Below are positions 8,547 through 17,552 of a stretch of DNA of 64,000 bases, in pieces. Both the position numbers and the translations under genes were made by a program. The stretch comes from Palauibacter sp022826685 (lineage in GTDB: Bacteria > Gemmatimonadota > Gemmatimonadetes > Palauibacterales > Palauibacteraceae): NCBI RefSeq assembly GCF_965221685.1, contig NZ_OZ244907.1, one strand, 5' to 3'. Numbering within the stretch: the stretch's first letter is position 1; every line of letters starts with the position of its first letter. Below the pieces are notes generated by a model. It worked only from the letters and a program-made list of their open reading frames with translations, had not been told where the DNA came from and made no database searches.

Positions 8547-9484
8547 GAACGAAAATCGCGTTGGTCGCTGCCGTCCTCGTGTCCGCCGGGTCCGCTTCCG
8601 TTATGGAGGTCATGGCCCAGGCGACCCCTGCGCCGGTCGCTGGACAGAAGGTGGTCCTGGTCACCGGCTCCACCTCCGGCCTCGGCCGGGAACTCGCCCT
8701 GCGGCTGGGCGCGCGGGGCGATCACGTCATCGTCCACGGGCGCAACGAGGAGCGCGGAGCGGAGGTGGTGGACGCCATCAACGCGGCGGGGCCGGGGAGC
8801 GCCCGCTTCTACCGTGCCGACTTCGCATCGTTCGCGGAGGTCCGCACCTTCGCCGAGACGCTGCTGGCCGACTACGACCGGATGGACATCCTGATCAACA
8901 ATGCGGGGTTCGGGTCGGCGCCGGACGAGCGGTGGGTCACCGAGGACGGGCACGAGTACCGCTTCCAGGTGAACTACCTCTCCACCTTCCTGCTCACGCA
9001 CATGCTGATGCCGCGACTTCTCGCGAGCACGCCGTCGCGCATCGTGAACGTGTCGTCCGGCGCGCAGACACCGATCGACTTCGACGACGTGATGATCGAG
9101 AACGATTTCAGCGGACGTCGCGCCTACGCCCAGAGCAAGCTCGCCCAGATCATGTTCACGCACGACCTGGCCGAGGACCTGGCCGGGACCGGCATCGTGG
9201 TCGGCTCACTCCATCCGGCGACCTACATGCCGACCGGCATGGTGCGGCGGCTGGGCGCGACCCCGCGCGCCACCATCGCGGAGGGCGCCGACGCGACGAT
9301 GCAGGTCGTCGACTCCGACGACTTCGAGAGCGGGCAGTACTTCAGCGGGCTCAGGCCTGCCGAGGCCAACGCCCAGGCGTACGACGCGGAGGCGCGCGCC
9401 CGCCTCCGGGAGCTGAGTCAGGAACTCACCGGCCTCACCTGCCGCATGGGCCGCTGCCGGTTGGAGGACGCCGCCTCGCGGTAG
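8543..9484 (+). CDS. Short-chain dehydrogenase/reductase with an N-terminal signal peptide
   Basis: A 313-residue SDR. The cofactor motif TGSTSGLGRE, NNAGFG, the catalytic Ser in VSSGAQ and YAQSK are all present, so it should be an active NAD(P)-dependent oxidoreductase. Unusually, the first 30 or so residues (MRTKIALVAAVLVSAGSASV then MEVMAQA) look like a Sec signal peptide. SDRs normally work in the cytoplasm where NAD(P) is made. The start ATG overlaps the previous stop, which fixes it and shows the leader is translated. The C-terminus CRMGRC has a cysteine pair. The substrate is unknown. A terminator hairpin follows at once. Confidence 0.88.
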   Translation: MRTKIALVAAVLVSAGSASVMEVMAQATPAPVAGQKVVLVTGSTSGLGRELALRLGARGDHVIVHGRNEERGAEVVDAINAAGPGSARFYRADFASFAEVRTFAETLLADYDRMDILINNAGFGSAPDERWVTEDGHEYRFQVNYLSTFLLTHMLMPRLLASTPSRIVNVSSGAQTPIDFDDVMIENDFSGRRAYAQSKLAQIMFTHDLAEDLAGTGIVVGSLHPATYMPTGMVRRLGATPRATIAEGADATMQVVDSDDFESGQYFSGLRPAEANAQAYDAEARARLRELSQELTGLTCRMGRCRLEDAASR

Positions 9485-9513
9485 CCCCGCCGCTCGAACG
9501 CAGCGGGGCTTTG
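9483..9513. terminator. Rho-independent terminator
   Basis: AGCCCCGC (9483-9490) pairs perfectly with GCGGGGCT (9503-9510), followed by TTG. It begins within the SDR stop codon and lies between convergent genes, so it may act in both directions. Confidence 0.65.
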
Positions 9514-9523
9514 CCACGGTCTG

Positions 9524-10216
9524 CTAGGGCTGCTCCAGGGCTTCGAGCGCGGCCAGGATGTCCGCGTGCTCGGGACGGATGCGGTAGTCCACCTCGGTGA
9601 AGCTCCAGCGCACCGTCCCGTCCATGTCGATGACGTAGGTCGTGGGGTGCGGGATCTGGCGCCCGCGCCCGTCCTCCTCGTTCAGGAGTCCGTAGCGGTT
9701 GGTGATCGCGGATCCGTCATCCGACAGAAGCGGAAAGTCGAGGGCGTAGTCGTAGTCCTCGAGGACGCGCTCGACCATGAGTCCGATGTCCTCGGGGCTG
9801 TCCGGGGCGATCGCCAGGAGCTGGGTCCGCTCGCGCTGTTCGGGCGTCATGAAGTCTCGCAGCTCTCCGAGCTGCTTTGCGCAGTACGGTCACCAGTGAC
9901 CGCGGTAGAAGAAGAGGATGACGTCCTTCTCCCCGCGGTAATCCGAAAGCGTGATCGGCTCGCCCGTGCTCGAGAGGGCGGTGAAGTCCGGTGCGGGGCT
10001 GCCCGCGAGCACCCGCTCGAGGTCCGCCGGGGGCAGGTCGTGCCCATCCACGGGCCCGAGCGCCACCTGGGCCGCTTCCTGGGCCGCCACCTGGGCCGCC
10101 GCGGCGGAGGCGTCGGCATCTTCGGTATCTCCCCCGGGTGCGCAGCCGGCCGACCCCGCCGCCACCAGGGCGCCCGCCGCAAACAGCCGGAGGTAACGCG
10201 CGTCCATCATCCGCAT
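9524..10216 (-). CDS. Peroxiredoxin-like lipoprotein with in-frame UGA, probable selenoprotein
   Basis: Read normally this gene is two open frames (10216-9890 and 9850-9524) in the same phase. They are split by one TGA at 9892-9890, codon 109. Read through, they give one 230-residue AhpC/TSA (thioredoxin-fold) protein. The TGA sits where the family has its redox cysteine: FYRGHW-(TGA)-PYC, against the usual W-C-P-Y-C. The downstream half continues correctly (AKQLGELRDF, LAIAPDSPED, PTTYVIDMDGTVRW). The N-terminus has a signal ending AAGSAGC, a plausible though weak lipobox, so it acts at the membrane. A hairpin resembling a bacterial SECIS lies just after the TGA. The product would reduce peroxides or thiols. 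Selenocysteine insertion needs selA, selB and selC elsewhere. Confidence 0.85.
9859..9875 (-). promoter_or_regulatory. SECIS-like hairpin downstream of the UGA codon
   Basis: On the minus strand GCAGCTC (9875-9869) pairs perfectly with GAGCTGC (9865-9859) around a GGA loop. The loop begins 21 bases after the TGA, within the distance known for bacterial SECIS elements, and its first base is G, as SelB recognition usually requires. Confidence 0.65.
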
Positions 10217-10408
10217 CTGCCTGTCGTCCTTTCCCTTTTGTGTGCGCCTGCGAACGCCGCTGCCGTCCGCGGGCCCGGAAACGCTATCGCACCGGGGTCG
10301 CGCGCGCGACAGCGGCGCGTCTTGCGTGCGCTACGGGCGGTTCGGACTATGCCACCGTTGCCACGATCACGATCCACACGACGTCGGTCATCAGCTGGAG
10401 CCTGTACA

Positions 10409-12880
10409 ATGCGACACGATCACCGCAGTCCCCGAGTCCTTCGATTCTCGCTCTCCTTCGCGTTCCTCCTCGCCGCGGCCACGGCGGATGTCGTCGCGCA
10501 GGAGGGCGCGGACGGCTACCAGACGCCGGCCGCCGAACTCGCCGCGCTCGTCGACGCCCCGGCGACCCCGGGGATCAGCCTGAGTCCCGACGAGTCGGTG
10601 ATGCTGCTCACGATGCGGCCCAGCCTGCCGTCGATCGCGGAGGTCGCCGCGCCGGAGCTGCGGATCGCCGGACTGCGCATCAACCCGCGCACGAACGGCC
10701 CCAGCCGCGCGCGGCCCTCGAACGGTCTCGCGCTTCGCACCTTCGACGGGGAAGAGCGCGCCGTGACCGGCCTGCCGGAGAATCCGCGCATCCGCAACAC
10801 GCGCTGGTCGCCGAACGGGAGCACGGTGGCGTTCACGCACGACACCGACTCGGCCGTGCAACTCTGGATCCTCGACGTCGCGTCTGCGGCGGCGCGGCGG
10901 CTGTCGGACCTCGATCTCGTGAACGTGGGCTTCGGGGCTCCCTTCAACTGGTCGCCGGAAGGGGACTTCCTCTACGCCAGGGTGGTGCCGCCCGGACGCG
11001 GCCCGGCGCCCGCCGAGCCGATGGTTCCGACGGCGCCCATGATCGAGGAGACGTCGGGGGAAGCGGCCCCCGCCCGCACCTATCAGGATCTGCTGCAGGA
11101 CCAGCACGATGAGGCGCTCTACGAGTACTACTCGACGTCGCAGCTGGCCCGCGTCGGTCTCGACGGATCCGCGGCCATGGTCGGCGATCCCTCGATCTTC
11201 TCGGGCTCCTCGCCGTCGCCGGACGGCGAGCATCTGCTCGTGCAAACGACCCACCGGCCGTACTCGTACCAGGTGCCGGCCTCCCGCTTCCCGAGCACGA
11301 TCGAAGTGTGGGACACGCAGGGGAACGTGGTTCACCAGGTCGCCGAACTCCCGCTCCAGGATGGCGTCCCCACGTCGTTCGGATCGGTTCCGACGGGCGT
11401 GCGGTCGATCTCGTGGCGCGCCGACGCGGACGCGACGCTGTATTGGACGGAGGCGCAGGACGGCGGCGACGCCCTCGCCGAGGCGGAGATCCGTGACCGG
11501 GTGTTCGTGCACGCGGCGCCTTTCTCCGGCGAACCCGTGGCGATCGCCTCGCTCCCGCTCCGCTACGGCGGCGTGATGTGGGCGGAGGAGGGGTTCGCCT
11601 TCGTGAACGAGAACTGGTTCTCGACCCGCCAACAGCGCACCTACCGCATCGATCCGGATGCTCCGGGTGAGATGGAGCTGATCTTCGATCTGCAGACGGA
11701 GGACCGGTACAACGACCCCGGCTTCCCGATGTTCACGACGAACGAGCGCGGCCAGGGCGTCCTCATGACCGCCGACGAGGGGTCCTCGATCTACCTGGCG
11801 GGACAGGGCGCTTCGCCCGAAGGCAACCGTCCCTTCCTCAGAAAGCGGAACCTCGAGACGGGAGAGGAAGAGGAGTTGTTCCGCTCCGAGGCGCCGTACT
11901 ACGAGGGGGTGGTCACGCTCCTCGAAGACGGGCGGCTGATGACGCGGCGCGAGTCCGTGGACGAGCCCGCGAACTACTTCCTGCGCGACCTCGAGCGAGG
12001 GACGATCAGCGCGGTGACCGAATTCCCGCACCCGTATCCGCAGTTCGCCGGCATCCGCAAGGAGGCGATCCAGTACGAGCGCGGGGACGGCATCCCGCTC
12101 TCCGCCACGCTCTACCTGCCTGCGGACTACGATCAGGAGCGCGATGGTCCCCTCCCGACCTTCGTGTGGGCGTATCCGACCGAGTTCAAGAGCGCGGCGG
12201 CGGCCGGCCAGCGGCGCGACTCGCCGTACCAGTTCACGCGGATCCCTTATGGCGGTGCCGTCCCGTACGTGACCCGCGGCTACGCCGTGCTCGACAACGC
12301 GTCGATGCCGGTCATCGGCGAGGGCGACGCGGAGCCCAACGACTCCTTCCGCGAGCAGCTCGTGGCGAACGCCCAGGCGGCGGTCGACGAGGGCGTGCGG
12401 CGCGGGGTCGTGGATCCGGACCGGGTCGGCGTCGGCGGACACTCCTACGGCGCCTTCATGACCGGCAACCTGCTCGCTCACTCGGACATCTTCCGGGCCG
12501 GCGTGGCGCGGAGCGGCGCCTACAACCGGACGCTGACGCCGTTCGGCTTCCAGCGGGAGCAGCGGCTCTTCTGGGAGGACCCGGACCTCTACCTGTACAT
12601 GTCGCCCTTCATGCACGCGGACAAGGTGAACGAGCCCATCCTCATCATCCACGGCGAGGACGACAACAACTCGGGCACCTTCCCCATCCAGTCGCGGCGC
12701 TTCTACGCGGCGCTCAAGGGGTTGGGCGCGACGGCGCGGCTCGTGTTCCTGCCCGCCGAAAGCCACGGCTACGCGGCGCGCGAGTCGGTCCTGCACGTCC
12801 TGTGGGAGACGGACCGCTGGCTCGAGATGCACGTGAAGCCGGCGAAGCCCGTCACGACGACGGACGACGCGGGAAGCTGA
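10409..12880 (+). CDS. Secreted S9 family peptidase (long form)
   Basis: An 823-residue serine peptidase. The ATG at 10409 opens a Sec signal (hydrophobic core FSLSFAFLLAAATADVVAQ). The frame is open further upstream but has no signal there. A propeller domain spans about residues 50-560. The hydrolase domain carries VGVGGHSYGAFM (nucleophile Ser679), DDNNSGTFP near the acid site and the histidine in ESHGYAARES. The 'YLPADY', 'AYPTEFK' stretches resemble the glutamyl/prolyl S9 enzymes of soil bacteria. It is unrelated in detail to the S9 peptidase at 415. The next gene begins at or inside its stop codon. Confidence 0.9.
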   Translation: MRHDHRSPRVLRFSLSFAFLLAAATADVVAQEGADGYQTPAAELAALVDAPATPGISLSPDESVMLLTMRPSLPSIAEVAAPELRIAGLRINPRTNGPSRARPSNGLALRTFDGEERAVTGLPENPRIRNTRWSPNGSTVAFTHDTDSAVQLWILDVASAAARRLSDLDLVNVGFGAPFNWSPEGDFLYARVVPPGRGPAPAEPMVPTAPMIEETSGEAAPARTYQDLLQDQHDEALYEYYSTSQLARVGLDGSAAMVGDPSIFSGSSPSPDGEHLLVQTTHRPYSYQVPASRFPSTIEVWDTQGNVVHQVAELPLQDGVPTSFGSVPTGVRSISWRADADATLYWTEAQDGGDALAEAEIRDRVFVHAAPFSGEPVAIASLPLRYGGVMWAEEGFAFVNENWFSTRQQRTYRIDPDAPGEMELIFDLQTEDRYNDPGFPMFTTNERGQGVLMTADEGSSIYLAGQGASPEGNRPFLRKRNLETGEEEELFRSEAPYYEGVVTLLEDGRLMTRRESVDEPANYFLRDLERGTISAVTEFPHPYPQFAGIRKEAIQYERGDGIPLSATLYLPADYDQERDGPLPTFVWAYPTEFKSAAAAGQRRDSPYQFTRIPYGGAVPYVTRGYAVLDNASMPVIGEGDAEPNDSFREQLVANAQAAVDEGVRRGVVDPDRVGVGGHSYGAFMTGNLLAHSDIFRAGVARSGAYNRTLTPFGFQREQRLFWEDPDLYLYMSPFMHADKVNEPILIIHGEDDNNSGTFPIQSRRFYAALKGLGATARLVFLPAESHGYAARESVLHVLWETDRWLEMHVKPAKPVTTTDDAGS

Positions 12881-13746
12881 GCGCCGCCGCCGAAGTCCCG
12901 CTTCTGGTCGAGGCGGAGGGTCCCGTCCGGATCCTCCGCCTCAACCGTCCCCATCGCCTCAACGCCGTCAGCCTCCCGATGTACGAGATGCTGGAGGCCG
13001 AACTCGCGTGCATCGCGGCCGACTTCGAGACCCGCGTCGTCATCCTGACGGGCGCGGGCCGAGGGTTCTGCTCCGGCGCCGACCTCAAGGCGCACCGCGA
13101 CGAAACGCCCCCTGTGGACGGGCGCCGCGTCCACGTCGATTCAGCGGAGCGAGTGTCCCGCGGAGTCCGAGCCGCGCCCGCGGGCTCGCAGCGAAGGCGC
13201 CGCGATTACATCGACAGGGGCCAGCGGGTGTACCGGGCCCTCCAGACGCTGCCGCAGCCCGTGGTCGCGGCCGTGAACGGACACGCGATCGGAGCGGGCT
13301 GCGAACTCGCCCTCTCGTGCGACTTCGTCATCGTGGCGGAGGAGGCGAAGCTCCGCATGCCGGAAGTCGCGCTGGGGACCTTCATCGGCGGCGGCACGGC
13401 CTACACGCTCCGCCGGCGCGTGGGACACGCCCGGGCGGCCGAACTGATCCTGCTGGGGCGCTACTTCACCCCCGAGGAAGCCGGTGCGTGGGGGCTGGCG
13501 AATCAGGTCCTCCCCGCGGAAGAGGTCCTCCCCGCCGCCCTCGACCTCGCCGCACAACTGGCCCGCAACGCCCCGATCTCGATGCGCCTCGCCAAGCGCG
13601 TGCTCGACCGCGCGGAGTCCGTCGATCACGAAGAGGCGCTGCGCCTCGAGGCCGAGGCCCTCTCCACCTGCATGGCCTCCGAAGACTGGCGCGAGGGCCT
13701 GGAAGCCTTCGCCCAAAAACGCCCCCCCACCTACCGCGGCAGGTAG
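12877..13746 (+). CDS. Enoyl-CoA hydratase/isomerase family protein (probable CTG start)
   Basis: A crotonase-fold enzyme of about 289 residues acting on acyl-CoA double bonds. Visible are RLNRPHRLNAV at the N-terminus, the oxyanion-hole motif GAGRGFCSGADLKAHR and NGHAIGAGCELALSCDF. An arginine-rich insertion (about residues 80-110) separates the first active-site segment from the rest. Start: the fold begins with AEVPLLVEAEGPVRILRL, and CTG at 12877 overlaps the S9 stop as CTGA. The nearest normal alternative is GTG at 12802, which would add 25 charged residues and overlap the peptidase by 79 bases. The metabolic pathway is not clear from context. Confidence 0.85.
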   Translation: MSAAAEVPLLVEAEGPVRILRLNRPHRLNAVSLPMYEMLEAELACIAADFETRVVILTGAGRGFCSGADLKAHRDETPPVDGRRVHVDSAERVSRGVRAAPAGSQRRRRDYIDRGQRVYRALQTLPQPVVAAVNGHAIGAGCELALSCDFVIVAEEAKLRMPEVALGTFIGGGTAYTLRRRVGHARAAELILLGRYFTPEEAGAWGLANQVLPAEEVLPAALDLAAQLARNAPISMRLAKRVLDRAESVDHEEALRLEAEALSTCMASEDWREGLEAFAQKRPPTYRGR

Positions 13747-13878
13747 ACCCGCCCGCGCTGTCGATCACAGCATGGCGGGGGCGATCAACGGCGCGTCATC
13801 GCCGGCATTGCCGCGCTGCCCGCCCGCGCCGCACGTTTCAAGGGCTTATCGACCAGCCCGCGCAAGGCAGAGGAGGCC

Positions 13879-15288
13879 ATGATGATTCCCGCCCGCCGAC
13901 CCGCCCCGATGACCCGAGCTTTCGCGCTCGCCGCCTTCGCCGTTCTCATCGCAGTCCCGTCCGCCGCGGCCCAGGATCGGACGCTCGCGCTGGTTGGCGG
14001 CCAGCTTCTGGACGGGTACGAGGTGCCCCCTATCCACCACGCCGCCGTCGTGATCGAGGGGAACCGGATCGTGGCGGTCGGCCCCGCGGCCGAGATCGAT
14101 ATCCCGGCGGACGCGGAGATCATCGACACCCGGGGCAAGACGATGATGCCGGGGATGGTCGACGCGCACGTCCACATCATGATTCTCGGACACGGCGACT
14201 ACAGCCGGTGGTTCCCGTGGTTCGAGGGGAATGACGAACTCGTCTACGAGACGTCCGCCAAGCAGCTGCTCGCGGCGGGCGTGACCGCGGGAGTCGATCT
14301 CGCGGCGCCGATGTCGAGCCTCGCCTTCCGTGACCGGGTGAACCGAAACGAGGTGCCCGGGCCCCGGCTCCTCGCCAGCGGCCCGTGGGTCACGCGCTAC
14401 GCGTGGGGCTTCCTCCCGGACGAACTCCGGGTCCTCCACCGCACGCCCGAAGAGGCGGCGGAGCGCACGCGAATGCTGATCGACGCGGGCGTCGACGTCA
14501 TCAAGACGTGGATCGGGACGACGGAGGAGGACATGCGGGCGATCAAGGCCGTGGCGGGCCCGGCCGGCGTCCCCATCCACTGCCACGTCTACGCGGAGGA
14601 GGTCGTGTGGGGGGCGATCCGCGGCGGTTGCGACGTGCTCCAGCACGCGGGATCGGGCGGCAGCGTCCCCCCGTACTCGCAGGAACTCGTCGACCACATC
14701 GCGATGGAGGGGATCCCGGTCGTGCAGACGATCTCGCACCGGATCTGGATCTATCCCGCCACGGTGGAGTTCCCGGAGCGGCTGTGGGACCCGGACATCA
14801 TCAACAGCTTCCCGCCTTCGATCCGCGAGGAGGTGCTGGCCTCGTACACGAAGAACGACTTCTGGCGGAAACCGTACTTCCGCACCACGCCGCGCCAGAT
14901 CCGCAATAGCGAGGGCGCCTCGCGTCAGTTCATCGAAGCCGACGCGCTGATGGCGATGGGCACGGACACCGGATCTCCGCTCAACTTCCACGCCGAATCC
15001 GCGTGGCGGGAGGTGTCGGCATTCGTCGACATGGGGATGACGGAGATCGAGGCGATTTCGGCGGCGACGAAGGTGTCCGCGGAGGTGCTCGGGCTGAGCG
15101 AGACCGGGACGATCGAGCCCGGCAAGCTCGCCGACATCATCGTGGTCGACGGCAACCCGCTGTTCGACATCAACGTGCTCGGCTACGTGACCGACGTGAT
15201 CAAGGATGGGATCATCTACAAGCGGAACGGCGTCCCGGTGTGGGAGATGGAGGAGGCGGAGACGCAGACCAGCACGAGAGGGTCATGA
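13879..15288 (+). CDS. Exported amidohydrolase (imidazolonepropionase-like)
   Basis: A 469-residue metal-dependent hydrolase. The ATG at 13879 follows GAGGAGG; a second ATG is next to it. A Sec signal runs to about residue 33 (VPSAAAQDRT). The TIM-barrel core shows DAHVHI in beta strand 1, the bridging lysine region VIKTWIG, HCHVYAEE and LQHAGS for later metal ligands, and MGTDTG with the last aspartate. The C-terminus has the usual GTIEPGKLADIIVVDGNP. Such secreted amidohydrolases act on dipeptides, ureido or lactam compounds; the substrate is unknown. It is coupled by ATGA to the next amidohydrolase. Confidence 0.88.
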   Translation: MMIPARRPAPMTRAFALAAFAVLIAVPSAAAQDRTLALVGGQLLDGYEVPPIHHAAVVIEGNRIVAVGPAAEIDIPADAEIIDTRGKTMMPGMVDAHVHIMILGHGDYSRWFPWFEGNDELVYETSAKQLLAAGVTAGVDLAAPMSSLAFRDRVNRNEVPGPRLLASGPWVTRYAWGFLPDELRVLHRTPEEAAERTRMLIDAGVDVIKTWIGTTEEDMRAIKAVAGPAGVPIHCHVYAEEVVWGAIRGGCDVLQHAGSGGSVPPYSQELVDHIAMEGIPVVQTISHRIWIYPATVEFPERLWDPDIINSFPPSIREEVLASYTKNDFWRKPYFRTTPRQIRNSEGASRQFIEADALMAMGTDTGSPLNFHAESAWREVSAFVDMGMTEIEAISAATKVSAEVLGLSETGTIEPGKLADIIVVDGNPLFDINVLGYVTDVIKDGIIYKRNGVPVWEMEEAETQTSTRGS

Positions 15289-16964
15289 TTCGCCGTGCCT
15301 CCGGGCGCACGACCCGGCTCGCCCCCGCCCGAGCAGCCCTCCTCGTCGCGGGGCTGGCTCTTGCCGCGTGCACCGTCGTGCCGGAGTCGGCGGATGATGC
15401 GTCGTCCGCCGGCACCGGTGACGCCGCCTTCGACCTCGTCATCGTGGGAGGCACCGTCGTGGACGGGACGGGGGCGGACCGCTTCACCGCCGATGTGGGA
15501 ATCCGCGACGGCCGGGTGGCCGAAGTCGCCCGCGATGGCGGGCTGTCGGGGCAGGGGGCCGAGGAGATCGACGCCTCCGGCCTCATCGTCTCCCCGGGGT
15601 TCATCGACCACCACAACCACGTCCAGAACCAGGTCCACCGGCGGCCACTCGCGGAGAACTTCATCCGCCAGGGGATCACGACGATCCTCCCGTCCCTCCA
15701 CAGCGGCGACCAGCCGTACCCGCTGCGCGAATACACGGAGGATCTCGAGGTCGCGCCCAACATCGGCTTCTTCGCGGGCCACACCTGGACCCGCGAGCAG
15801 GTGCTCGGGATGGAGGATCGCGCCCCCACCCCCGAGGAACTCGACGAGATGCGGGACCTCGTGCGCGAGGCGATGGAGGACGGCGCGCTCGGTCTCGCGA
15901 CGGGGCTCCTCTACGTACCCGCGAACTACGCCGAGACGGAGGAGGTCATCGAACTCGCGAAGGTCGCGGCGGAATACGGCGGCATCTACTACACGCACAT
16001 GCGGGACGAGGCCCGCGGTCTCCTCCCGGCCGTGCGCGAGGCGATCCGCATCGGCGCCGAGGGCGGGCTTCCGGTCCAGATCAACCACTTCAAGGCGATG
16101 GGGGTGGAAAACTGGGGCAAGACCGTCGAATCCCTCGCGCTCGTGGACTCGGCCCGCGCGGAGGGGATCGACGTCAAGGTCGACATCTACCCGTACACCG
16201 CCGGAAGCACGGGCTCGAGCGTGCTCTTCCCGCAATGGGTGCTGGCCGACGGCATCGACTCCTTCCGGGTGCGCGTGACGGACCCCGAGATGCGGGCCCG
16301 TGTGGAGCGGGAGACGGAGGAGTGGATGAACCGGGACTGGACCGGCGGGGACCTGTCACGAATCCAGTTCCGCACGCTCCGCGCCTTCCCCGAATACAAC
16401 GGGAGGCGGATGTCGGACCTCGCCGCGGACCGGGGGATGCCGAACAACGACGCCACCGGCGTGCAACTCGCGATCGAACTCCAGTTGGCGGGCGGGTTCA
16501 GCGCCATCTACCACTTCATGGACGAGGCGGACGTCATCCGCATCATGCGGCACCCGCAGGCGATGTTCGAGACGGACGGAGACCCGGTCGGGTACGGCCT
16601 CGGCTTCCCGCATCCCCGCAGCTACGGGACGTTTCCGCGCATCCTCGGCCGCTACGTGCGGGAGATGGGCGTGCTCACGCTGGAGGAAGCGATCCGGAAG
16701 ATGACCTCGATGTCGACGGACCAGATCGGCCAGTCCGAGCGCGGCCGGATCGCTCCCGGCATGTGGGCGGACATCACCGTCTTCGACGCCGACCGCATCA
16801 TCGACCGCGCCGACTACGTCGACCCGCACCGCTACTCGGCCGGCATCCATCACGTGATCGTGAACGGCGTCCCCGTGATCCTCGACGGCTCCGTCACCGG
16901 CGCGAAGCCCGGCCACGTGCTGAAGGGCCCCGCCCGCCACCTCACCGAAACGCGCGGCGGTTAG
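15285..16964 (+). CDS. Lipoprotein N-acyl-D-amino-acid deacylase family amidohydrolase
   Basis: A 559-residue protein of the D-aminoacylase/dihydroorotase type. The start ATG overlaps the previous stop. A lipoprotein signal ends in LALAAC, so the enzyme is membrane-anchored outside the cytoplasm. Motifs: VIVGGTVVDGTG, GFIDHHNHVQNQ (metal HxH), YTHMRDEARG, PVQINHFKAMG, and a late FPHPRSYGTF region. The family removes acyl groups from N-acyl-D-amino acids or cleaves D-amino-acid peptides, releasing D-amino acids. Together with its coupled neighbour it suggests scavenging of modified peptides or cell-wall fragments. Its stop overlaps the stop of the convergent ferritin gene by four bases. Confidence 0.88.
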   Translation: MIRRASGRTTRLAPARAALLVAGLALAACTVVPESADDASSAGTGDAAFDLVIVGGTVVDGTGADRFTADVGIRDGRVAEVARDGGLSGQGAEEIDASGLIVSPGFIDHHNHVQNQVHRRPLAENFIRQGITTILPSLHSGDQPYPLREYTEDLEVAPNIGFFAGHTWTREQVLGMEDRAPTPEELDEMRDLVREAMEDGALGLATGLLYVPANYAETEEVIELAKVAAEYGGIYYTHMRDEARGLLPAVREAIRIGAEGGLPVQINHFKAMGVENWGKTVESLALVDSARAEGIDVKVDIYPYTAGSTGSSVLFPQWVLADGIDSFRVRVTDPEMRARVERETEEWMNRDWTGGDLSRIQFRTLRAFPEYNGRRMSDLAADRGMPNNDATGVQLAIELQLAGGFSAIYHFMDEADVIRIMRHPQAMFETDGDPVGYGLGFPHPRSYGTFPRILGRYVREMGVLTLEEAIRKMTSMSTDQIGQSERGRIAPGMWADITVFDADRIIDRADYVDPHRYSAGIHHVIVNGVPVILDGSVTGAKPGHVLKGPARHLTETRGG

Positions 16965-17473
16965 GCGGTGTCGGCCTCCGGGTCGCCGGTCCGTCCGCCC
17001 AACTCCGTCTCGAGCATGAGGAGCGCCGATTTGTCGTCGCCCGCGAGCCGCAGGCGGTCGACGATATCGGAGATCGTCTTCTCCTCCTCGACCTGCTCGT
17101 TGACGAACCACTGCAGCATGACCTGGGCCGGGTAGTCGGCTTCGTCCATCGCGAGGCGGTAGAGGTCGCCGATCATCCCGCTCACCTTCCGCTCGTGCCC
17201 CAGCGCCGCCTCGAACACCTCCAGCGGCGAACCGAACTCCGAGGGCGGGGCATCGATCGCGTCCAGCGTCACCTGTCCCTCGCGGTCGTTCACGAAGTCG
17301 AAGATGCGGAGCGCATGCTCCCGCTCCTCCTCGGCCTGCGCGCGCATCCAGTGGGCGAAGCCGGGGAGGCCCTCCCCCTCGAAGTGCGCACACATGGACA
17401 GGTAGACCTGGCTCGCGTACAGCTCCTGCGTGATCTGCTCGTTGAGCGCCGCCTGCATCCGGGTGCCGATCAT
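16961..17473 (-). CDS. Ferritin (non-haem, FtnA-type)
   Basis: A 170-residue iron-storage protein that oxidises and stores ferrous iron in a 24-subunit cage in the cytoplasm. The four-helix bundle starts with MQAALNEQITQELYASQVYL, and the ferroxidase ligands are visible in the helix with EEEREHALRIFDF and later in FVNEQVEEEKT. Length is typical of prokaryotic ferritins; there is no haem-binding bacterioferritin methionine context. It is a single gene, convergent with the aminoacylase. Confidence 0.93.
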   Translation of the reverse strand: MIGTRMQAALNEQITQELYASQVYLSMCAHFEGEGLPGFAHWMRAQAEEEREHALRIFDFVNDREGQVTLDAIDAPPSEFGSPLEVFEAALGHERKVSGMIGDLYRLAMDEADYPAQVMLQWFVNEQVEEEKTISDIVDRLRLAGDDKSALLMLETELGGRTGDPEADTA

Positions 17474-17552
17474 CTCGTCCGCCTTGTCCTCTCAATAGAC
17501 TGAGTAAATGGGCGATCCCGCGCCCGCACATCCGCGGGGCGTGACGCGGGGT

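Noticed and set aside
9524..10216. Peroxiredoxin read as a pseudogene with a nonsense mutation
   Set aside because: Only one stop, placed exactly at the redox cysteine codon, with the rest of the frame intact and a SECIS-like hairpin after it. A random nonsense mutation would not favour that codon.
10391..12832. An 813-codon minus-strand open frame opposite the second S9 peptidase
   Set aside because: The plus frame carries the signal peptide and catalytic motifs; the opposite frame is low-complexity Arg/Val-rich.
12802..12876. GTG 12802 as the enoyl-CoA hydratase start
   Set aside because: It would add 25 charged residues outside the crotonase fold and overlap the peptidase by 79 bases. 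It cannot be fully excluded, so the CTG call there is less certain than for vapC or the serine hydrolase.
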